A stretch of DNA of 64,000 nt from Methylophaga marina (lineage in GTDB: Bacteria; Pseudomonadota; Gammaproteobacteria; Nitrosococcales; Methylophagaceae), in the NCBI RefSeq assembly GCF_030296755.1, contig NZ_AP027741.1:1364001-1428000 (forward strand), written 5' to 3'. The notes beneath the pieces were generated by a model that saw nothing but the letters and a program-made list of their open reading frames with translations, had not been told where the DNA came from and made no database searches. The position numbers were made by a program, and so were the translations under genes. Below, in pieces: positions 19,642 through 29,733 of the stretch. Every line of letters starts with the position of its first letter. The first letter of the stretch is position 1.

Positions 19642-20537
19642 ATGACACAAGCAAATAAGATTTTGCTTATCAAGCATGGGGCATTTGGTGATCTAATTCA
19701 GGCAGACGGTATTTTCAAAGATATCCGCCAGCACTTCCTTGATGCTGAGATTATCTTGTTGACCATGTCCCGCTATGAATCCTTAATGGTGCGTTCACCT
19801 TATATCGATAGCATCATGATAGATGATCGCCAGCCACTGAGAAGGCTGAAACACCAATTCAGGCTACGCAGACAACTTATTCAACACCAGTTTGATCTGG
19901 TTATTGATTTACAAAACTCGGATAGAACAGCCTTATATCAGCGCTTTTTTTACCTGATGTTGACTGGATTAGTCGGCGTGGAGCAAAGGCGTCTGAGTCA
20001 GGTTTGAAAGGATTGAAAACCTTACTCACTCAGGCCGATATACCCACTCATCATGCTTTTTTTCCAGATGTGAAGTGGATGACGGAAAGTCACGCTATCG
20101 AATTTCTTTGGCGCCATGTTAAACAACCTTATATTGCCCTTATACCTGGCAGCTCTGCACAACATAAAGAAAAACGCTGGCCGTATTATGCCGAGCTCTC
20201 TTTTAAACTCATTGAGCTTGGATATGATGTGGTGAATATTTTGGGGCCAGATGAACAAGATATGGCAGCAAGACTGGCAGGTTACACACCGGCAAAAGAC
20301 CATGGAATGCTTAACTGGTTTCAGTTGGCAACCATTCTGAATCATGCACAGTTTGTGGTTGGTAATGATACCGGCCCCAGTCATATCGCCTCATGTTTGG
20401 GTAAATCTGGTCTTGCTCTATTCGGACCAACAACTTCTGTTGAACGATCAGAACTTCAACGTGGGGACTTTCGCGCGCTTCAGGTTAACGATTTGTATGA
20501 CTTAGATGTTCATGAGGTGTTAAAACACTTGCCCTAG
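19642..20537 (+). CDS. Glycosyltransferase family 9 (heptosyltransferase-like), frameshifted
   Basis: About 298 residues after repair. N-terminal KHGAFGDLIQADG is the GT9 start; C-terminal GNDTGPSHIASCLGK is the ADP-heptose-binding signature, and PGSSAQHKEKRWP is also typical. The frame breaks in a run of seven T (19945-19951): the raw frame stops at 20007, whereas one added T gives RFFLPDVDWISRRGAKASESGLKGLK and joins the second half. Probably transfers heptose or a related sugar to the inner core of lipopolysaccharide. It is the last of the glycan genes on this strand; its 3' end overlaps that of the O-antigen-ligase-like gene by 53 bases. Confidence 0.87.
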
Positions 20538-21762
20538 ATACCGCCAACGCCCAGCCAACACCTAACCAAACTAAAGCTGCCACCCAGTTGCTCAGCACAC
20601 TAATCCCTCCGGACAATGGCCAAAAACTGACCGTTAGTAATGCAAAACATAATGCTGTTTGTAAGCCATTCTTGGCTTTAATACATGGCAGCAATACCTG
20701 CTTGTACAATAAACACAGCATTATCAGAAATAAAATTAATCCAACCACACCTGTTTCAGCCCCCAGTTGCAGGTAGAGATTATGCGGATGGCTGCACACC
20801 ATGCCTGCACTAGCTAATAATTGCTGTTGTTGACAGACGCTTTGATAAGTATGCAAGCCACTGCCAAACCACCAATTATCCTGCCATACTTGCCAAGCGG
20901 CTTTAAAAACCAGCCCATAATCGGATTCGGCAAATGACGATAATTTAGTACCGATACTCATGATGCTCCGATCGAGCATATCTGGAGAGATCAGTATGAT
21001 CATACCCAGTGATAATGCAAAAATTACCACCATACTTAACAAGCGTCGCTGATAGTCTCGGTAGATAAACAGCATAGTTATAAACACAACAGCAGCCCCG
21101 GCACAATAAAGAATTAATGCCATTCTCTCGCCTGTAAGATAGGTGAAAACAAACCCGACACTCATAATGGTCATTAATGATGTTATTTGTCGGACGGTCG
21201 TATATTTGAACCATGGCATAAGACAAGCGATGAATAGCACGATGAACCACAGTCGTAATAACATCGTTCCGGGAATAGGGCTTCTGAATGGCCCTGTTAA
21301 GCGTGTTTCAGTGAAACGTTCAATGCCAAACCAATCCACACCAAATAAATACTGCCATAAAGTATCAGCTACAACGAATGCCATAATAAGTGAGAGGCTG
21401 ATAATAAAATGACGTCTAATGTCACTATTATCAAAAATCCAATACGCCAATGCCATTGCAAATAAAGGCCATCTTATAAAAGTAAGCACATACTTCAAAC
21501 TTTCTGATGGTTCACTACTTTGGGGTAAATTAAGTAAAATTAGATAGGCGTTAAATACTAAAAAAGCAACAAACCATGACTGCTTTAGCCATGGCCAATA
21601 CTGATTTTTATAGCTGATAAACAAAAAGGTGAATGCCACCAGAACGACTGTAATATCCGCTATTGCTCTCGAGAATAATAATAAGGCCGGTAGAAGATAA
21701 ACAAAGACCTTTAAGGCAGGTGAGGGTGCGGTCAGCCTGATGGGATGCATAACGATATTCAA
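20485..21762 (-). CDS. O-antigen ligase / WaaL-like polytopic membrane protein
   Basis: 425 residues with about ten to twelve predicted membrane segments and one longer periplasmic loop holding GSGLHTYQ and the conserved CSHPHNLYLQLGAETG histidine motif of the Wzy/WaaL superfamily. Such proteins transfer or polymerise undecaprenyl-linked glycans at the periplasmic face. Its convergent position to the lipopolysaccharide glycosyltransferases supports a ligase role. A second ATG at residue 5 is an alternative start. The overlap with the GT9 gene at the 3' ends may mean the true stop is shifted, but I see no clear sign of an error here. Confidence 0.85.
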   Translation of the reverse strand: MNIVMHPIRLTAPSPALKVFVYLLPALLLFSRAIADITVVLVAFTFLFISYKNQYWPWLKQSWFVAFLVFNAYLILLNLPQSSEPSESLKYVLTFIRWPLFAMALAYWIFDNSDIRRHFIISLSLIMAFVVADTLWQYLFGVDWFGIERFTETRLTGPFRSPIPGTMLLRLWFIVLFIACLMPWFKYTTVRQITSLMTIMSVGFVFTYLTGERMALILYCAGAAVVFITMLFIYRDYQRRLLSMVVIFALSLGMIILISPDMLDRSIMSIGTKLSSFAESDYGLVFKAAWQVWQDNWWFGSGLHTYQSVCQQQQLLASAGMVCSHPHNLYLQLGAETGVVGLILFLIMLCLLYKQVLLPCIKAKNGLQTALCFALLTVSFWPLSGGISVLSNWVAALVWLGVGWALAVSRASVLTPHEHLSHTNR

Positions 21763-21849
21763 TCAAAATGGATATCGTATCCGTAATATGTGACAGTTTA
21801 GTGGCAGACGAGTCAGCCAGACTTCAAGACTGGTTACATTAGCAGGGAA

Positions 21850-23184
21850 TTATTCAGCAGTCTGAGGTTGCGCGACGATGATGGCTGCTTCCGGTGCCTC
21901 AATAGACAAACTTTCCATTAACCGCCCCATTGTTTCGGATAACCAGTAACAGGCGTAAATATGATCATAATAGGCATTGGCATAATCATTTCTGGCTGTT
22001 AGCAATTCATTTTCTGTATCAAGCAAGTCCAGTAAGGTCCGTCTGCCGACATTGAACTGTTCAAAATAGGCATCACGCGTTTTTTCAGCAGCCAGCATAC
22101 GTTGCTCAAGAATAGGTAAACGTCTCGACAAGGTTTCAACATTACTCCATGCCAGCCGCACATCTCTATCAACGTCACGTTTGATAATTTCGGCGTTTTG
22201 TTTGGCTTGTTCACTGAGATACTTGGTTTCTTCAATACGTGCTTTGTCAGCGCCGCCATTCAAGAGGTTGTAGTCCATGCGAATCATCGCTTGAACTTCT
22301 TTCTCATGCCCACGTGTTCCGTCGAGATCATTATCTGCTCTGGCGCTCAAGTCAGCTCGCACTTGTGGATGAAATGGTGCTTTAGCTCCCTCTTGCTGGG
22401 CCAATGATGCTTCGTGATCAGACATAGCTGCCCATAATGCTGGATGCTGTCTGTAGGCAATTTGTATGGCATCTTCAACCTTAGCGGGTGCACTGTCACA
22501 GCATGACATACCTGGATCGGTTAGCGCTTCAGGGGCTTGCCCTACTAATCGCTCATAACGTGTTTCCGCATCTTTTAAATTACCTTCGGTAGAGCGTAAA
22601 TTCGCTTCCGCTAACGCCACACGACCAGTGGTTTGATCAAGGTCTGAGCGATTGCCTACACCCGCATCTGTTCGTAACTTGATTTTATCGAAGATCTTTT
22701 CATGTTGAATCAAGTTCGCTTGAGTGTTTTCAAGTAATTGCTGACGTTTCATTACATCAAGGTAGCTTTGTACAGTGTTCAGACCAATACTCTCCGATAA
22801 ATCTGTCACACTGTAACCAGCAGAATTAGCTTGTGCCTGAGTTTGTTCAACTGCACTTTTTGTGGCAAAACCGTCATACAGCATTTGAGTTGCTTCAATC
22901 TCAGCCTCGCCACGAGAAAGAGATTCATGACCGGGTCTTGTTGCTGAGTTTTTAGTTCGCTCAAAGCCGATACCCAGAGTCAGATCGACTCTTGGATAGT
23001 AACCGGCTCTCGCCTGATCAACCGTTTTATCAACGCTATAACGGCGGTTTGCTTCAGCCAGAACTTCAGGATTTTGTTTTAGTGTTTTATCTACTGCTCC
23101 CTGCAGAGTTTCAGAAAAAACGGGACTGCTGGCGATAGCCGTCATAAATGCAGCAATGAGAGTAAAGCGTTGCGATGTAACCAT
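21850..23184 (-). CDS. TolC-family outer-membrane efflux/secretion channel
   Basis: 444 residues. Signal peptide (to about PVFSE), then two copies of the TolC helical repeat: QNPEVLAEANRR with ARAGYYPRVDL in the first, and RQHPALWAAMSDHEA with KAPFHPQVRADLSA in the second. The ELLTARNDYANAYYD segment near the end is typical of type I secretion channels (AggA/LapE/BepC group). It forms a trimeric outer-membrane duct. No ABC transporter or adaptor lies in the window. The OmpA-type lipoprotein gene directly upstream (20-base gap) is a frequent neighbour of adhesin-secreting TolC genes; the assignment to adhesin export is inference. Confidence 0.9.
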   Translation of the reverse strand: MVTSQRFTLIAAFMTAIASSPVFSETLQGAVDKTLKQNPEVLAEANRRYSVDKTVDQARAGYYPRVDLTLGIGFERTKNSATRPGHESLSRGEAEIEATQMLYDGFATKSAVEQTQAQANSAGYSVTDLSESIGLNTVQSYLDVMKRQQLLENTQANLIQHEKIFDKIKLRTDAGVGNRSDLDQTTGRVALAEANLRSTEGNLKDAETRYERLVGQAPEALTDPGMSCCDSAPAKVEDAIQIAYRQHPALWAAMSDHEASLAQQEGAKAPFHPQVRADLSARADNDLDGTRGHEKEVQAMIRMDYNLLNGGADKARIEETKYLSEQAKQNAEIIKRDVDRDVRLAWSNVETLSRRLPILEQRMLAAEKTRDAYFEQFNVGRRTLLDLLDTENELLTARNDYANAYYDHIYACYWLSETMGRLMESLSIEAPEAAIIVAQPQTAE

Positions 23185-23204
23185 ATGTCTAAATGCTCCA
23201 GATA

Positions 23205-23747
23205 TTAACGCAGATCAATCTCAACCCGGCGGTTACGTACTTCTTCAGTGCCATTTGCCGTGGGTACTTTCAGATCCGTTTCCCCTTTCCCTGACACAGA
23301 AATCTGATTGGCTTCAACACCGGCATTGATCAAATCCTGCGCTACCTTGTTAGCGCGACGCTCTGAGAGCTTTTCATTGTATGCGCTGGCGCCAAGCGTG
23401 TCTGTATGACCGACAATTTCAACATGACGATTTTTTCTTTCCAGAATCGCTTTGTATACATCAACAGAATCACGGAGAGAGGCTGGTGTAAACGTCGTTT
23501 TGTCTAACTCAAAATAAAGCGTTGCGTGATAACGCTCTGGAACACGCACCACTTTTGGCGTGACTGCAACCACCGTTGCTTCCTGACAAAAAGGCGAACC
23601 ACTATCAGAAACAGTCAGCGGCGCCTGCAAAGATTCTCGTAACTCAGACTGAGGAGTGTCTGGACCAATGGTATTGTGAATACTGCTACATGCAGATAAG
23701 GCCAAACCTATTAAACTGGCAAATACCAGTCGATAAACAATACACAT
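23205..23747 (-). CDS. OmpA-family outer-membrane lipoprotein
   Basis: 180 residues. Signal peptide with lipobox LSAC, a spacer of about 55 residues, then an OmpA C-terminal domain (YFELDKTTF, VGHTDTLGASAYNEKLSERRA, NRRVEIDL) that binds peptidoglycan. No beta-barrel. Probably links outer membrane and cell wall, and forms an operon with the TolC-family gene 20 bases downstream. Start with ATG; the alternative would lose the signal peptide. Confidence 0.9.
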   Translation of the reverse strand: MCIVYRLVFASLIGLALSACSSIHNTIGPDTPQSELRESLQAPLTVSDSGSPFCQEATVVAVTPKVVRVPERYHATLYFELDKTTFTPASLRDSVDVYKAILERKNRHVEIVGHTDTLGASAYNEKLSERRANKVAQDLINAGVEANQISVSGKGETDLKVPTANGTEEVRNRRVEIDLR

Positions 23748-23781
23748 CCTTTACTCCAGCATTCCTTTTGTGTGCTAATAG

Positions 23782-23806
23782 ACTTTGTTAATGATAACAA
23801 CAAAGT
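23782..23806. repeat. Inverted repeat upstream of the OmpA-type gene
   Basis: ACTTTGTT and AACAAAGT, 8 bases each, are separated by nine bases in the region upstream of the OmpA/TolC operon. It may be an operator or part of a transcript end; nothing else supports a choice. Confidence 0.3.
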
Positions 23807-23872
23807 ATCAATAACAGTAGAGTATTGACCTTGCTGGGTATATAGTCAACAAGCTATGCGTATCTCTTGAGC

Positions 23873-24427
23873 TTAGGGATTATCTTCATTCTTACTCAGA
23901 GTGGAATCAATAGTGTTTAACAATTCAGGATCATCTGGCTCAACTGAACTGGCAAAGTGTTTTACCACCTGCCCATCAGCATCAACGATGTATTTATTGA
24001 AGTTCCAATCTGGCGCTTGGCTTTGTTGATTAATTTCCCTGAAAACTGGGTTAGCACGCGAACCTGTTACATAACTTGGCGCAACCATGGTGAATGACAC
24101 ACCAAAGTTTTCTTTACAAATTCTCGCTGCTTCCACTTCTGTTTTGGCTTCTTGATCAAAGTCATTGCTCGCAAAACCAATTACCACTAAACCTTTATCT
24201 TGGTATTGCTGATGTAATGACTCCAAACCACCAAATTGGCGCGTATAGCCACAGTGACTTGCGGTATTAACGACTAATAAGGTTTTATCTTTGGCTATTT
24301 CACATAAATTCACCGTGTCATTCGAGTGAAGTTTGGGCAAGTCATAATCCATATATTGTGGGCAATCTTTTGCTTGGACAGTAGAAGCTACCATCATAAG
24401 TAAGCCAGCTTTGAACGAATTATTCAT
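23873..24427 (-). CDS. Glutathione peroxidase family protein (Cys type), exported
   Basis: 184 residues from the ATG at 24427, which has GGAGA seven bases upstream and starts a signal peptide (MNNSFKAGLLMMVASTVQA). The open frame is longer (to 24520), but that extension lacks a ribosome site. The active-site Cys is in NTASHCGYT and the Trp/Asn pair in WNFNKYIVD. The usual Gln-containing motif reads GFASNDFDQE here, an altered version. Expected to reduce peroxides, probably with thioredoxin-like partners in the periplasm; the altered motif makes the activity less certain. Confidence 0.82.
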   Translation of the reverse strand: MNNSFKAGLLMMVASTVQAKDCPQYMDYDLPKLHSNDTVNLCEIAKDKTLLVVNTASHCGYTRQFGGLESLHQQYQDKGLVVIGFASNDFDQEAKTEVEAARICKENFGVSFTMVAPSYVTGSRANPVFREINQQSQAPDWNFNKYIVDADGQVVKHFASSVEPDDPELLNTIDSTLSKNEDNP

Positions 24428-24598
24428 ATTCTTTCTCCATGTATGTTTGTCTGATTTTGTCGACAGATCGATGAAAAAAATGTGATGACCGTATCCATAC
24501 GGCTTATCGAAAATTGGCATCCGTAAAGCATTGTTATAAGAGAATTAAACTGCTAAATTAATGAGCACTGTTTCACAAATTTACACAAGGATCGTGTT

Positions 24599-24952
24599 TT
24601 GGAAGCCAGATCGTTATCAGAGTGCGGCGTCATATCAAATTGGGGCTTGGTAGAAGTCCAAGAAACCCAAGAACAACATATTTTTGGCCACTCCAGCCAT
24701 TACGATTTTTTTATCATCACGCAACAAGTGACTGACTTTCACTATGATTTCAAAACACGGCAAGGCTCAGCCATTACCGATTCTGGCATTCTCTACTCGC
24801 TGACGGGCAAGCCCGTCCTCTATAAGCCGAACAAACAGTTACAACTGCGTGAGTTTATGGAAAAAAACAACTGTGTGCTTGTGCCGGTGAAGATCGGTCG
24901 ATTTCATTTTTTTCACCTGAATGCTTTGGCGAAAAAACTTATCCCTGAATAA
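24599..24952 (+). CDS. Hypothetical protein
   Basis: 117 residues, not recognised. Soluble, no signal peptide, rich in aromatic residues, with a C-terminal FHFFHLNALAKKL segment. Starts at TTG with an AAGGA about eight bases upstream; no ATG nearby fits. It stands alone between two opposite-strand genes, with a 27-base convergent gap to the MobA-like gene. Confidence 0.55.
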   Translation: MEARSLSECGVISNWGLVEVQETQEQHIFGHSSHYDFFIITQQVTDFHYDFKTRQGSAITDSGILYSLTGKPVLYKPNKQLQLREFMEKNNCVLVPVKIGRFHFFHLNALAKKLIPE

Positions 24953-24979
24953 GTAATAAAGCCTGTATTAGTTCAGGAT

Positions 24980-25576
24980 TCATGACAGCACTGAAAGGTC
25001 CGACTTTAGATCAATATCGGTCAAAACTGAAGACGATTTCACATTCACTTTTTCAATCAGCTTCTCGTTCTCGAGCAGAATACTTTTAGCCCCTACATCA
25101 CCTGATAATGCCAGTAATGCATCACGATAAATTTGAGAAAAAGCAACTGGATGACCACGTCTACCCTCAAAATAGGGAGCAGCGATAGGAAAGCCTTGCT
25201 CAAGCTTATTGACCAGATTTTCAAGTATTTCTGGCTCAATCATTGGCATATCTGCCAAGCCTATCAAATAACCTTGTGATGAATGACAAGCTTCCACACC
25301 GGCAGCAAGCGAATGCCCCATACCCAACTCACTCTGTTCTGCTTTGATAAACTCAATGCTGTGATCAATAGAATGACAGGCTTCTTCAATAAGCTGATTC
25401 TCTTTGGGCGTCACCAGATAAACGCGCTCAAACACATCCAACCAGGGTGATAAAGTATGCAGTAGCAACGCTTGTCTGATGCCTTTAAATTCGACTTCTG
25501 CCAGTAACTTGTTGGATCCAAAGCGTGTTGACTTACCAGCAGCGAGAATAATCGGCGCTACCTTTTCAAGCGCCAT
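24980..25576 (-). CDS. MobA-like nucleotidyltransferase (molybdenum cofactor cytidylyltransferase type)
   Basis: 198 residues. N-terminal LAAGKSTRFGSNKLLAEV is the nucleotide-binding signature, LADMPMIEPE the metal-binding motif, and GRRGHPVAFS the third conserved motif of MocA/MobA-like proteins. Last gene of a four-gene operon with a molybdenum hydroxylase; the family there attaches CMP (or another nucleotide) to molybdopterin for xanthine-oxidase-family enzymes. A two-base gap separates it from the XdhC gene. Alternative: a nucleotidyltransferase of another pathway, made unlikely by context. Confidence 0.88.
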   Translation of the reverse strand: MALEKVAPIILAAGKSTRFGSNKLLAEVEFKGIRQALLLHTLSPWLDVFERVYLVTPKENQLIEEACHSIDHSIEFIKAEQSELGMGHSLAAGVEACHSSQGYLIGLADMPMIEPEILENLVNKLEQGFPIAAPYFEGRRGHPVAFSQIYRDALLALSGDVGAKSILLENEKLIEKVNVKSSSVLTDIDLKSDLSVLS

Positions 25577-25578
25577 GT

Positions 25579-26568
25579 TTAGGTGAGCACCTTATCCAAT
25601 GAAGCTGAAGTCTGTTGTGCTCGAATACGTTGACGATAAATAGCGACTAACTCGGCCGCTATCGCCACCGCAATTTCTGCAGGCGTTTTACTACCTATGG
25701 ACATACCAACCGGACCATGCAGCCGATCAATCTCTTGTTGAGTCAGATCAAATAATTTGAGTCTTTCCCGACGCTTATTGTTATTCGATTTGGCCCCCAA
25801 AGCCCCCACATAAAAAGCCGCTGATTTGAGCGCCTCAAGTAATGCCATATCGTCTAACTTCGGATCATGCGTTAAAGCCACCACTGCCGTATTTAGATCG
25901 GGCTGCAGTGAGGTCACAGCATCATCGGGCATCATTGTCAGTAATGTACTTTCTTGATGTGTCCATGTCTGCTGCATCTCAACTCTTGGATCACAAACAT
26001 AGACTTGATAATCGAGCGCAGTGGCTATATTGGCCAGATAATATGACGTTTCTACAGCGCCAATAATGAGTAAGCGTAAACGCGGTCCGTAGACGAATGA
26101 GATGGACTCTGGCCGTTCGCAGACCAGAGGCTCATGACTTAGTGCTAAGGAGCAGGTTACCTGTAAAGACCTCAGAGAAACGTCTCTTTTGATCAGCTTT
26201 TGGGAGGAAATGGCGGTGATAACATCATCAAGCCATTGGTCATCAATGACTGGCTCTACCAGTAATTTTAATTGCCCTCCACAAGGTAGCTTGAAACGTG
26301 CTTGCTCTTCCTGATTAGCGCCGTAGGTTTTTATTTGAGCTGAAGCTGACGAAAGTGCACCATCACGTAAAAGTGTCACTAAATCATCTTCTACACAGCC
26401 GCCGGAAACGGAGCCAGTGAACAGCCCGTCATCACGTAATACACACATAGAGCCAGGCTGGCGAGGGCTGGAACCGTAAGTGCTAAGTACCGTCACTAAC
26501 CAGACCTTATGCCCTTGCTGATACCAGCTTTGCAGCTGTTTTAGCACGTTTGTATCATGCCCCGTCAT
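25579..26568 (-). CDS. XdhC/CoxI-family molybdenum-enzyme maturation factor
   Basis: 329 residues. N-terminal XdhC domain (TVLSTYGSSPRQPGSMCV, SGSVSGGCVEDDL) and C-terminal Rossmann-type XdhC_C domain (LGAKSNNNKRRER, IGSKTPAEIAVAIAAE). Members bind the molybdenum cofactor, help its sulfuration and insert it into xanthine-oxidase-family enzymes. It sits between the large catalytic subunit and the MobA-like gene, with gaps of two to four bases, so it is one operon. Cytoplasmic. Confidence 0.92.
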   Translation of the reverse strand: MTGHDTNVLKQLQSWYQQGHKVWLVTVLSTYGSSPRQPGSMCVLRDDGLFTGSVSGGCVEDDLVTLLRDGALSSASAQIKTYGANQEEQARFKLPCGGQLKLLVEPVIDDQWLDDVITAISSQKLIKRDVSLRSLQVTCSLALSHEPLVCERPESISFVYGPRLRLLIIGAVETSYYLANIATALDYQVYVCDPRVEMQQTWTHQESTLLTMMPDDAVTSLQPDLNTAVVALTHDPKLDDMALLEALKSAAFYVGALGAKSNNNKRRERLKLFDLTQQEIDRLHGPVGMSIGSKTPAEIAVAIAAELVAIYRQRIRAQQTSASLDKVLT

Positions 26569-26572
26569 AACA

Positions 26573-28872
26573 TTACGACTCTAGTTGATAACGTATTGGC
26601 AGTTCACGGATACGTTTGCCTGTTGCATTAAAAATGGCGTTACACAGAGCGGGTGCAATCGGTGGCATACCTGGCTCACCAACACCACCTAGCGGTTCAC
26701 TAAAGTCATTAGCCGGCATCAGGTGCACATTAATTTCCTTAGGTGCAGCATCCATGCGAGCAACCTGATACCCATCAAAATTATCTTGAACGGTAACGCC
26801 GTCTTTAAAGGTAATCTCGCTAGACAGGGCAAGGCTCATGCCCATAATACATGCCCCTTCAATCTGTGAACGAATGCGTTCTGGATTCACTTGAGGACCG
26901 CAATCTACAGCAACATCCACTCTGGGCACGCTGACTTCTCCATCGTCATTCACCGTCACTTCAACGACAACCGCGACGTATGTCACGAAGCTATAATGAG
27001 CAGCCATTCCCTGACCAGAACCTGTCGGTAGTGATTTCCCCACTCAGCTTTGTCCGTCACCATGTTAATCACGCCTTTCATACGTTTTGTATTCAATGGG
27101 TAAAGCTCGGGGGACTCGCCATAGTTCCACTCATCTTTTAATGAGGTCGGGTCTACTTCTCGATCGGGCCCAATCAGAGACAATAAGAAGTCTTTATGGT
27201 CTTTTTGCTGTTGGTGAGCCATCTCAGCAATAAATGATTGAATAGCAAAAGCATGTGGAATATTCGCTACCGAACGATACCAACCAATACGTGTATGAGC
27301 TGGTGCTTCTGGGTTTTCGATTTGAATATTCTTTATATCAAAAGGAATATTCACCACCCCCATGCTCAACTCCATCGGCATTTCATGTTTGGCACCTTCC
27401 GAAAAGGTTGAAGCAATGGTTGGAGCGACTGTACGGTGCAACCAAGCGATGGTATCGCCCTGCTCATCAAACGCGGCTTCCATATGTTCAGCAGACACAG
27501 TATGAAAATAGGAATGCTGAATATCATCTTCACGTGTCCATACTGTTTTCACAGCGCGCCCATCCAATGCTTTGGAAATCAGCGCGGCTTCAACCAGGTA
27601 GTCTGGTTTCGACTTCCGCCCAAAACCGCCGCCCAATAGGGTCACGTTGACCTTAACCTGCTCAGGTTTTACTTCCAGCCATTTCGCAACGGTATCAACA
27701 CCAGCCTGTGGGTTCTGGGTTGCAGTCCAAATCTCACATATACCATCAACAAACCGTGCCGTCGCAGCAGGAGGTTCCATTGGCGCTTGTGCTAGGTGAG
27801 GAATGTAGTAGTCAGCAGAAATTGTTGAACTGGCATTGGCCATTGCCTTATACGCTTGACCTTTGCTTCTGATGACCTTACCCCCTTTTTGCTGTGAGGA
27901 ACGCTCTAAAGTCTTACGAAAGGCTTCTGAATCATACTGACGGTTAGGGCCCGCGTTCCATTCGATAGATAATTTCTCTCTACCTTGAATTGCCGCCCAA
28001 GTGTTGGTCGCGACAACAACCACCCCACCTAGTGGATTAAATACAGCTGGAGGCGGGCTACTGGGCAAGGTCAGAACTTTGAGTACGCCAGGTACTTTTA
28101 AGGTCTCCGTATCATCGTAAGATTTGAGTGTATCGCCATAAGCTGGAGGATGCGCGATAACAGCATAGACCATATCATCAAGGCGTACATCCATACCATA
28201 CGTTGTTTGGCCAGTAGCGATATCGGCCCCATCAACGAGCCTATTGTCACTTTTGCCGATGTAATTGAATTCATCTGCAGTTTTATAAATCAGGTTTTGG
28301 CTTTCGGGCACATCCATTTCGGCCGCTTTCTGAGCAAGCTCACCATAACCTAGTGATTGTCCACTAGCCGCATGAACGACCTGATGATTCGCTGCTTTTA
28401 CTTCACTGACAGGCACCGACCATATCGCCGCGGCGGCAGCTTCTAACATCATCCTGGCTGCTGCCCCGACGTTACGCATTGGCATGAAAAAATGGCGCAT
28501 ACTTCTCGAGCCATCGGTATTCTGGTTGCCATAGCGCATCTCATTACCCTCTGCCTGAACAACTTTTACTTTTGCCCAGTCAGCAGACATTTCATCGGCA
28601 ACCACCATAGGTAAACTTGTTTTAACGCCTTGGCCCATTTCAGAACGATGAGCGACAATCGTGACAGTGCCATCTTCAGCAATTGAGACAAACACGAGAG
28701 GATCATCAACCCAGCCATTAGGCATCCCGTCACGTCCATATTTTGGGGTTTCATCCGCAGCAAATAATTGTGACGGCATACCAACAGCTAGTACGAGTCC
28801 GCTTAATGCGAAGCCCTTAAGAAGTTTACGTCGACTCACATTGGCTATTTCAGGAAGATCAGAATGATTCAT
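26573..28872 (-). CDS. Molybdopterin-binding subunit of a Tat-exported aldehyde/isoquinoline-type oxidoreductase (frameshifted)
   Basis: About 766 residues after repair. A twin-arginine signal ([13 protein letters not shown]) predicts export of the folded enzyme to the periplasm. The family motifs [12 protein letters not shown] and the catalytic-Glu segment [12 protein letters not shown] are present, as in the IorB/aldehyde-oxidase beta group. The frame breaks at about 27038-27041 (four C, followed on the coding strand by AAA); one extra base gives [13 protein letters not shown] and joins the last 150 residues. The start overlaps the 2Fe-2S subunit stop by 14 bases. Substrate unknown; an aldehyde or N-heterocycle is the family expectation. 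Confidence 0.9.
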
Positions 28873-29329
28873 TATTTACCCCCTGTTGCGCTGCTTGCTT
28901 AATTGCTTCGCGTATCCGCGTATAGGTACCACAACGACAAATATTGCCACTCATGGCAGTGTCGATATCTTCATCTGTCGGGTTTGGGTTGTCACGAAGC
29001 AAGGCCGTTGCAGCAACAATTTGTCCTGATTGGCAATAACCACACTGAGGCACATTTATCGATTGCCAAGCCGTCTGAACAGCTTGCCCAACTTTGTCCT
29101 CTGATACCGCTTCGATAGTGGTAATTTTTTTATCTTTTGCCGCACTGATTGGTGTGACACAGGAACGGATTGGTTTACTATCAAGCATAACTGTACAGGC
29201 GCCACAAAGCGCTTTACCGCATCCAAACTTTGTGCCTGTCATACCGAGTATGTCTCTGAGTGTCCATAGAATTGGTGTATCTTCAGGTGCGTCTACCTGA
29301 CGGCTTTTACCGTTAATCATGAGCTTCAT
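28859..29329 (-). CDS. 2Fe-2S subunit of the molybdenum oxidoreductase
   Basis: 156 residues. N-terminal plant-type ferredoxin cluster ([13 protein letters not shown] plus a later Cys) and C-terminal all-helical cluster (CGYCQSGQ and [12 protein letters not shown]), the IorA/CoxS layout. The start at 29329 gives [11 protein letters not shown] and sits about nine bases after AGGA; the open frame runs further upstream to 29383. It has no signal of its own, so it is probably carried out with the Tat-targeted large subunit. First gene of the operon; passes electrons from the molybdenum centre, but no cytochrome c subunit is encoded nearby. Confidence 0.92.
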   Translation of the reverse strand: MKLMINGKSRQVDAPEDTPILWTLRDILGMTGTKFGCGKALCGACTVMLDSKPIRSCVTPISAAKDKKITTIEAVSEDKVGQAVQTAWQSINVPQCGYCQSGQIVAATALLRDNPNPTDEDIDTAMSGNICRCGTYTRIREAIKQAAQQGVNNESF

Positions 29330-29538
29330 TTGATTCATCCTAATTCTGATTCGAGTAATCTTTTTTTTGCGCCTGACAATCACACTTAGTTAGCCAGCTA
29401 ATTATTATTCAATTATACATGACCAGTATTGAAAAATTTAGTTCCTAGACAAAAAACCATGGTGTAAAAAAAGATAAAGGTTTCTCTATCTTTTATCAGT
29501 TATGGTAATTTTATGCCTGTCTTAAAATAGGAGTGTTT

Positions 29539-29679
29539 ATGAAACCATTGGCTTTGTTACTATCTGTTTGTTTCATCTTATTTCTAGCTGGCTGTAATAC
29601 GATGGAGGGCATCGGTAAAGATGTGGGTGCGGCAGGAGATGCTCTAGAAAAGAGTGCCAGCGAGAATAAAGGTTATTAA
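29539..29679 (+). CDS. Entericidin-like small lipoprotein
   Basis: 46 residues; too short for routine ORF lists. Signal peptide with lipobox LAGC, then NTMEGIGKDVGAAGDALEKSASENKGY, the entericidin A/B pattern. An AGGAG ribosome site is present, and a terminator follows two bases after the stop. A close paralogue lies at 32068. In enteric bacteria entericidin B is a stress-induced toxin-like lipoprotein; here the role is unknown. Confidence 0.88.
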   Translation: MKPLALLLSVCFILFLAGCNTMEGIGKDVGAAGDALEKSASENKGY

Positions 29680-29680
29680 T

Positions 29681-29712
29681 AAAAAAGCCTCAATGAATTG
29701 AGGCTTTTTTAT
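29681..29712. terminator. Bidirectional terminator
   Basis: AAAAAAGCCTCAAT and its complement around a short loop, with A and T tracts on the two sides. Serves the entericidin-like gene and the opposite-strand holin-X-like gene. Confidence 0.88.
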
Positions 29713-29733
29713 TTTTATATATGTTAAGTGACA

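Noticed and set aside
20004..20537. Second half of the GT9 gene as a separate glycosyltransferase
   Set aside because: It lacks the N-terminal half of the fold, and one base added at 19945-19951 gives a continuous GT9 protein.
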